This document shows, piece by piece, positions 58,013 through 64,000 of a DNA stretch of 64,000 bases. Below the pieces are notes generated by a model. It searched no databases. It was not told the DNA's origin and worked only from the letters and a program-made list of their open reading frames with translations. The stretch comes from Oscarella lobularis (taxonomy: Eukaryota > Porifera > Homoscleromorpha > Homosclerophorida > Oscarellidae): positions 2,790,001 to 2,854,000 of the forward strand of contig NC_089182.1 of the NCBI RefSeq assembly GCF_947507565.1, given 5' to 3'. The first letter of the stretch is position 1. Every line of letters starts with the position of its first letter. Made by a program: the position numbers and the translations under genes.

Positions 58013-60416
58013 ATGGGAGACGACGTCAGAGACATTCTCGATATAGAGGGGCCCCATTCGGGGACTCCTCTAAGCGTTTCCAAAGAAGCGATCATTGGAT
58101 CGGCTAAGGCGAGTAGAAAAGCCCAAATGAGAGCGAAATATGACGCAAAAGTTGCAGAAACCTCCAAAGAAGTCGGGATCGACGTTCAAAAGGCCAGAAG
58201 GAATGGCCAGAGAACTCTACGCACTTTTATATAGCGATAATAAGTAATTAATTAAGAAAATAATTAAATAATTAAGGTATCGATTTTTCGTAAAGAACTG
58301 ACGTACCGCCTTTGATTCAAACGGATACATTGAGTGGCTACAAACAGAACAAGGCTCAATTGGGCCAAAATAGGCCAAGGCCATGGAAGTGGATGCCATT
58401 TAAAAATCCGGCTAGAAAAGTAATTTAATTAATGGTTTTAATTCTTGATTTATTTTGGGAGAAAAGGATTCGGCTGTTTTGTATCATTGGAGAAGAGTAG
58501 CAGACGAGGGGAAATCGTATCCATTTGCAAATTTCAATAAGGTCATAAATTAAATTAAATTAAATAGAGAAACAGGCATGTTAATATCAATATCAGACAG
58601 TAGACGTGCCTACGTACAGCGACGAAGAATATCTGGCAAGAAAAAGATAGAAATTAAAATGCATATAATTAGTTACTGTATCGCCATAGAAACATCTCCA
58701 CGAAGAGTATCCTTCCACGTGGAGCAAAGATGAGACAGATCATCTGTTTGATTTATGCAGGCAATACATAATTAATTAATTAATTAATTAATTAATATTA
58801 TCATTGATCAGGAGATTTGACTTGAAATTTACAATTGTACACGATCGCTATGACAGCAAAAAATTCAACGTGAAAACCCAATCCAATCTATATCATTTAA
58901 TTAATTAATTAATTAAGCCTCGAACAATTGAATCACTGAAAGAGAGATACTATTCAGTCTGTAACAAGTTGGCAAAAGTACATTATAATAAGAAGAGTGA
59001 CCTAATTAATTCTATTGATTCAATTGATTTTAATAAAGATTCGAAGTGTGAGAGGAAATCATCTTGTTGTTCCGGCTGTGTGTCATTTCGACGCTCAGCA
59101 CGAAACGGATAGAAAGGCTCAGCTAGAGCGCTTATATAGTCGTACCCAGGAACAAGTTAATATAAAAAAAGGAGGTGTCTAATCATAATAATAATTTATT
59201 GTCTTATTTAATTCGAGGTGCAAGAGGAGGAGACCCTGCTTGGAGAATTGAAAAAGATTGAGCAGCGAAAACGGGAGAGGGAGAAGAAGCAGCAGGATTT
59301 GCAGAAAATAATTGCGGCAGCGGAAAACTCAGAAAAACAGTAGAAAAAAATAATTGAATAATACTAATTATTATTATTATCCTTTGAAAAAGACTTCATA
59401 AGACGCCAAAGAAAGTGTTGCATAAGAAGAAAGTTGCTACTCCTTTTCTTATGGGGTCAAGTTTGACGTCAATTCCGGAAGGAGCTCCACTTCCTGTGCG
59501 TGTGTCAATGTTATTTGAATCTATAATTGATATAATCTATTCTTTAGATTGGTGAGCCTGGGAGTTCTTCTGCTTCGAAGGCTCTTGATAAATCAGGTGG
59601 CGTCTTTGTGAGAAGTAGCAAGGTGAGAAGAAATCGAATTAGAAAAATCAATACTCTTAATTAAACTTTATGTATTTATTTATTTTTTAGCTTAAAATCC
59701 CCTCCTCTGTTGGTCAAAGGAAACTCAAAGTGATTGAAACCCTATTGGACGACTTTGGCATAAGTATCAATATCGTTTCTAAATTTCAATTTGAATTATT
59801 TTTTGTGAAGATTTGACTCCCATGCCCACGGAACAAGTTTGCACGGAATTCAACGAAGTCAGGTAAACGAGATCAAGAAAAATGTGTGACGTCATAATTT
59901 ATATTTTAATTTAGAAATGATATCTTGTTGCTACTTGATTTGAAAGCGGCAGTGGATTCGTGCGAATACGAATTACAAACGCTCAGGTAAGAAATCTAAA
60001 ATTAGTATATGACATTAATTAAAAATATTTCTAAATATTTAAGACACCGTTTTGAAGCGGTGACGTCAAAACCGGCCAAAGAACGACTTCCAGCTCATCT
60101 CAGTAATTTTCCTACGTCATTTACATTATTAATCTTATTTTTTATTGTGATACAGAAACTGTTCTAGATACTTTCAAGGTAATTCAATGGATGTTAATTA
60201 TGTAGTGTTATTGATTTTTGATTTTTAGTCTCTTTCCACGCATTCCGCTCTTCTTGTCATGGACGCTGTCATGTCGGGTCCAAGTGCGGGAGGAATTGTA
60301 AAATAAATAATCACGTGACATATAAATATATAATGGCTGTTTCTTAGCAACGTAGACGACGCGTTGCTACGTTGGAACACGGTGGCAATCAGTACAAAAA
60401 AGCGAGAAGGTTTTAA
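58013..60416 (+). CDS. DMAP1: DMAP1 (DNMT1-associated protein 1; NuA4/SWR1 subunit)
   Basis: Nuclear subunit of the TIP60/NuA4 and SRCAP chromatin complexes. Nineteen exons: 58013-58108, 58158-58243, 58296-58419, 58467-58541, 58597-58635, 58690-58760, 58812-58869, 58918-58977, 59039-59155, 59218-59339, 59393-59495, 59548-59622, 59691-59763, 59811-59862, 59915-59986, 60044-60102, 60156-60178, 60229-60297 and 60348-60416. They give 480 residues in consistent phase (human 467). Conserved: DVRDIL start, FKRPEGMARELYALLYSD, PWKWMPFKNPARK, the SANT-like TWSKDETDHLFDLCRRFDL, VHDRYD, LKERYYSVCNKLAK, LKIPSSVGQRK and the CEYELQTLRHR coiled segment. Introns 1, 5 and 6 start with GC (AAG|GCGAGT, CTG|GCAAGA, CAG|GCAATA); no GT alternative fits. 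The 3' end converges on the aldo-keto reductase gene, 68 bp away. Confidence 0.95.
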
Positions 60417-60483
60417 TTGATAAAAAGGGATAAAAATAAGTGCTCACGAGAAGTTTGAGTAAATAATTAAAAAATTGAGATTG

Positions 60484-61980
60484 TCATGAGGTGGGCGGAG
60501 CCTTGCCCAATTTCTTCATCTTCGCCCAATATTCGTCCACTTCGAGATTTTCCCAATCCTTTTTCTTCAGCGGCTTGAAGAAACTAATAAATAGAAATTA
60601 ATTAAATAAAATTGTAATCGTTGATTTCAACTTTTCCATGACGTAATCGGAGACTTCTTGTTCTTTGGGAGACAATGATGATCCCGTTACAACGTCTATG
60701 TTCGCTTGCAAATTGGTAAGACTAGTATCAATAGATAAATAGGTACATACATAGAGATATTTAAATTTTTATTTTAATTAACCTGGCTGTGCCTACGAGT
60801 GTTGTGGGGATTGAAGGCTCAGCTAGAGAAAAATACATGGCTAACTTGGATAGATCCGTGCCTTGGCTCTAGCACATAAACTAATTACGATTATTTAATT
60901 ATTTGTGATGTTCTGCTGACTTGGCAGTATTCGGCCGCTTTTCTGCACGTTTCTTTGATTTCTTGCGTGGCTGGATGCCACTTGGGTGGGCCCCGATTTG
61001 AGAGGAGACCCATTGATAATGGAGAGGCACTCATGACGCCAATTCCTCGTTTCTGAGAATGCAAAAGCGTTGGGGTATAAAATATAATGGATTATGAGTA
61101 ATACTTCAAAAAACTGCATGTAATCAAGAAGGGTTGTATCGTTCATGGAATAGTGGCAGTACGTCAATGCTGTGTCAACTTGAACGGACGTCCCTTCGAC
61201 CATTTTACTGTAAATAGAAGAATAGAAGGCGAAATAGTGATCAATTTACATACACGAAATTTTCCATTGGATAGCCAGTTAGCCCAATGAAACGACATTT
61301 TCCCATTTCCTTGATTTTCTGCAACGTGGGAATCGTTTCTTCGCACACCATTTTGAGCGACGGAGCAAATTCAGGATCATGCACCTAGGCAATAAAATAA
61401 CCAGCAATAATAGCCCCTGTATAATCTAATTACCTGGAGAAGATCAACGTAGTCAATCTTGAGCCTCTCCAGACTCTGATCGATGCTACGCAACGTTCTT
61501 TCCGCTGAGAAATCAAACATCTGATCCACTTCCGGTCTATAGCGACACGCCTTCGTTGCTAGGTAATAGGCCTCGCGTGGAATCCCTTCCAATGCCTAAT
61601 TAAGAATCAGTAGTACTGTATCAATGCCTCTGCGTTATTGCGCATGCTCAGACTTAATTAGATTTTAATATTTTATAGATAGCGAGTCCACCTTTCCTAG
61701 AACTTCTTCGGATCGTCCATGGCCATACCAAGCGGCAGTGTCTATGTAATTAATTCCTTTTTTTATGGCCGTTCGCACGACTTGAATAGCCTCGTCGTCG
61801 TTCGTCTTCCGGTAGACGTTTCCCAGTGGTGACGCACCTTTTTAGCGAGTGTGTGAGATTTCTCGTGGAATTTTTCGACTTTTTAGCGTGCGCTAAAGAG
61901 TCTCGAAATCGAAGGATCGGTGTACCTAGACTGACGATCGATACGATCATGCCCGTGCGACCGAGAGGCCGATACTTCAT
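60484..61980 (-). CDS. Aldo-keto reductase, L-galactose dehydrogenase-like
   Basis: NAD(P)-dependent (beta/alpha)8-barrel oxidoreductase. Nine exons: 61980-61926, 61837-61692, 61595-61434, 61384-61254, 61207-61105, 61052-60921, 60868-60783, 60721-60632 and 60583-60484, 334 residues. The catalytic tetrad is present: Asp and Tyr in INYIDTAAWYGHG, Lys in YYLATKACRY, His in LLQVHDPEF. RSIDQSLERLKIDYVDLLQ, SASPLSMGLL and RGPPKWHPA resemble plant L-galactose dehydrogenase and related animal AKRs. The true substrate in an animal is unknown. Start ATG at 61980 (MKYRPLGRTGM) fits the family. The upstream ORF extension has only a GTG. A GC-palindrome copy lies in intron 1 (61883-61898). Confidence 0.9.
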
Positions 61981-62608
61981 TCGCTGCACGGCGGCGAGAT
62001 CGTGAAAGCCGTGCACGAACGTGGGAGGAAGTCGACTTCTAGACACGAGAGGAAGTACATTTTCCCACAAACGCAACGATTCCACGTGCAGGCGAGAATG
62101 TGTACTCACGCAGCCATGTTGTTGCGGCTACTCTCTTGTTGCTAATCGCCTTAAATCGTTTGGAACTCTGCACGCATGCGCCGGTATCTCCTACGCTTTT
62201 TCTGCTAAAAGTTACCACTTATTGTACCTACGAGGCTATACATACCGCAACCGCTAATACACCGAGAAGAAAAACCTATTAGGTGCGTAATCGCGCGCAG
62301 CTGCTGTCTGCCTAGGAGACATTCCCACTTGGATAACGCGCGCTACAAGAAAACCACTAATTTTCTCGTGCTTTCAGAAGCCAATTGAATTTCTGCTTAA
62401 TTAATTAATTAATCTTTTCAAACATGAGCATGTCGATGAGAGCATCCATTTCGTTTTGCTAGAGAGAAAGAAAAGCACTGCGGAGGTGGTGCTGCAGCCG
62501 CCCTCTGCGAAGAAACTGGAATATCGCTCAATTACCCTTATATCTGCTCTCTTCTCGTCGCCGCGACGTTAAATTAACTGCGCATGCTCATTGTGCTTTT
62601 CGCTCTGC
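61981..62608. other. Divergent intergenic region with promoter-like element
   Basis: This interval separates the AKR gene from the plus-strand gene at 62609. It contains ATAACGCGCGCTAC at 62333-62346 and a GCGCATGC sequence near 62581 (NRF1-like TGCGCATGC), both plausible promoter elements. No convincing ORF. Confidence 0.4.
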
Positions 62609-63927
62609 ATGATGTCGGCCTCGTGAGTCAGTCGCTTCCTACCGACCGATAAGACAATTGTCTTGTCTTTTACAGAGATTCCGTACAGGCAAGCGAGGCG
62701 TCCAGCGTGGCGACCGTTGGTTTGTGAGCGCCGTCTTCGTTTGCGCATCACTAATTGATTCGTTTCAGCTAAGGTCCTTTTGGAAATGCGTTCGCAGAGT
62801 TACACGTTTCGTTTAAAAAAGTTCGGGGCCGATGCCTCTCTTGGACGTCACCCATTCTCAATTTTGAACGACGATCACATGGATTGGAGTTTCATTTCGG
62901 GATATCGTCTCTTGGCCTTTGATTCTCCCGTAGACGGTGCCGGTCTCTTCTCTGTCGAACTCGAAGAGTGCTCAGAAGCAGTAAATCGCCTATCTCGATT
63001 TATTAATGAATGTGCAGCGAAACAAATCGAGATGCCAGAAATAAATGGAGAATTTGACGTGCATCGTTTTCTGGCAAAGAACGTCATTTATCCGTTGACT
63101 GGCTACTGCTGTCTTTCTAGCAGCAATAACAAGAAGGCAAAAGACAAAAAGCCATCATTATACGGTGATGTCAAGGTAAAGGGCACCGGATTGGGAGACG
63201 GACTTTATACTTGGCACGGATATTTGGATATGATATCAAAAATTACAGTTGAAAATGATCATTGTGGGGCAACATCCGTCGCGGTGGCGCAGCCATCACT
63301 GAATGGCAGTTTGTCGAGTGAAGAAGGCTGTGAAGTGAAGCCACAAAACGGTACAAAAAAGATAAGTCACAGCATTATTTTTTGATGATAACGGCATCGC
63401 ATTTAGAAGAGCTAAGGAAGCATCTGGCTCAAACTGCTGCACAGACTATCGTCTATTCATTCGTTCATCATCAACGGCGTCCTCACGAAAATACCCTTGT
63501 TCCAGGAATACTCATAAATATGAACTCGTTTCTTGTCGTCATGTATGACTGCGTGAATGACATTCTACTGGAACTCACGAAAAGTGTCACATTTTTGTCT
63601 GACGCGGGTGAATTCAGTTTAGCGTCTATTGCTTTTCTTTGGACAGTGTTGCACCATTCACTATTTCTAAATTCGATTGCGTATAAAGAAACAACAGGAG
63701 AAAGCAAAAGCCAGTTTCTGCGTTTGGCAGAAGATCGTCAAGTGAAGCAGCATTACACCAAGCTTGCGCACTACAACAGGACATCTACGAGCCGCAAATC
63801 CTATCCAGATCCTGAGTTTTTTCGCTTTTCGTGCCGTCCGCCGGATGTGGAGCTATGCCCACGAAAAAGGAGGTCCACCGAATCAGCCACGACGGAGAAG
63901 AAGACAAAAACTGATTTAACTAATTAA
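62609..63927 (+). CDS. Unrecognised protein, two ORFs probably joined by a short intron
   Basis: Predicted exons: 62609-62622 (MMSA), 62676-62719 and 62769 onward, joined by good splice signals (TC|GTGAGT; ACAG|A; GTTG|GTTTGTG; TTTCAG|CT). They give MMSASDSVQASEASSVATVA followed by KVLLEMRSQSYTFRL. The frame closes at 63385. A second long frame (to 63927) then begins; a 38-nt intron from GTGAAG (63335) to CACAG (63372) would join both in phase, but it is shorter than the window's usual minimum. Features: GTGLGDGLYTWHGYLDMIS in the first half, HLEELRKHLAQTAAQTIVYS and LVPGILINMNSFLVVMYDC in the second, and a lysine-rich, NLS-like KRRSTESATTEKKTK end. No membrane segment or signal peptide. I do not recognise the family; a nuclease-like fold is only a guess. 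Confidence 0.6.
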
Positions 63928-64000
63928 TGAGTATCGTCTGTTCTTGTATTTATCACTGACTATTATTGTGTAATTGTCGGTTCAACTGCCGTTCCTATTT
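63928..64000. other. 3' flank, nothing recognised
   Basis: Seventy-three bases after the last stop codon; no poly(A) signal was clear and no feature is supported. Confidence 0.5.

Noticed and set aside
59157-59217. In-frame continuation of DMAP1 through intron 9
   Set aside because: A GT donor after CAA and a TCGAG acceptor restore the family sequence; the intervening text is AT-rich and contains stops.

Overview
This is animal nuclear DNA: compact and intron-rich, with introns mostly 48-100 bp and genes packed head-to-head or tail-to-tail. The gene content is metazoan: a GLIS zinc-finger factor, a BIR/RING inhibitor of apoptosis, a TRIC channel, an FYB/ADAP-like adaptor with an hSH3 fold, DMAP1, ZRANB2 and RIMOC1. 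The intron style and the expansion of Ig/FN3/fucolectin-type receptors suggest an early-branching animal, most likely a sponge, possibly a homoscleromorph. That placement is inference; nothing here fixes the species.

Layout. 1-5904 (-): HEATR5, cut by the window edge. 6126-8039 (-): single-exon multi-pass membrane protein. 8203-10411: two thioredoxin genes flanking a TMEM38/TRIC gene. 10550-11812 (+): intronless IAP. 11905-13772 (-): ribonucleotide reductase small subunit. 14057-15266 (-): CCDC24. 15513-18728 (-): FYB-like tyrosine-motif adaptor with a 5-nt micro-exon. 18981-50820 (-): five membrane receptor genes (called A to E here) built from fucolectin-type (FTP/F5-8C-like) domains, Ig domains and, in two of them, FN3 domains, each with one TM helix and a short tyrosine-bearing tail. 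Among them lie transposons, a 2.2-kb polypurine satellite and copies or decaying remnants of a divergently transcribed RIMOC1 gene. 52335-53534 (+): ZRANB2. 53785-56800 (-): GLIS-type factor. 57642-57875 (-): C18orf32 homologue. 58013-60416 (+): DMAP1, 19 exons. 60484-61980 (-): L-galactose-dehydrogenase-like aldo-keto reductase. 62609-63927 (+): unrecognised protein.

How parts may work together. The receptor tails carry ITIM-like and paired YxxL motifs, and the gene immediately downstream of receptor A encodes an adaptor with repeated YDDV-type motifs and an hSH3 fold. An adhesion or self/non-self receptor cluster with its own tyrosine-signalling adaptor is the most interesting hypothesis here; it rests on domain content and linkage, not on function. 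The cluster grew by tandem duplication of a [receptor - RIMOC1] head-to-head unit, and the last duplication also copied the 5' end of ZRANB2.

Splicing is also unusual: 6 of about 92 introns I could resolve use a GC donor, three of them in DMAP1. A palindromic promoter-like element, close to TAACGCGCGCTAA, recurs just upstream of many start codons. Exon coordinates were worked out by hand from splice signals and remembered family similarity; no alignment was run.
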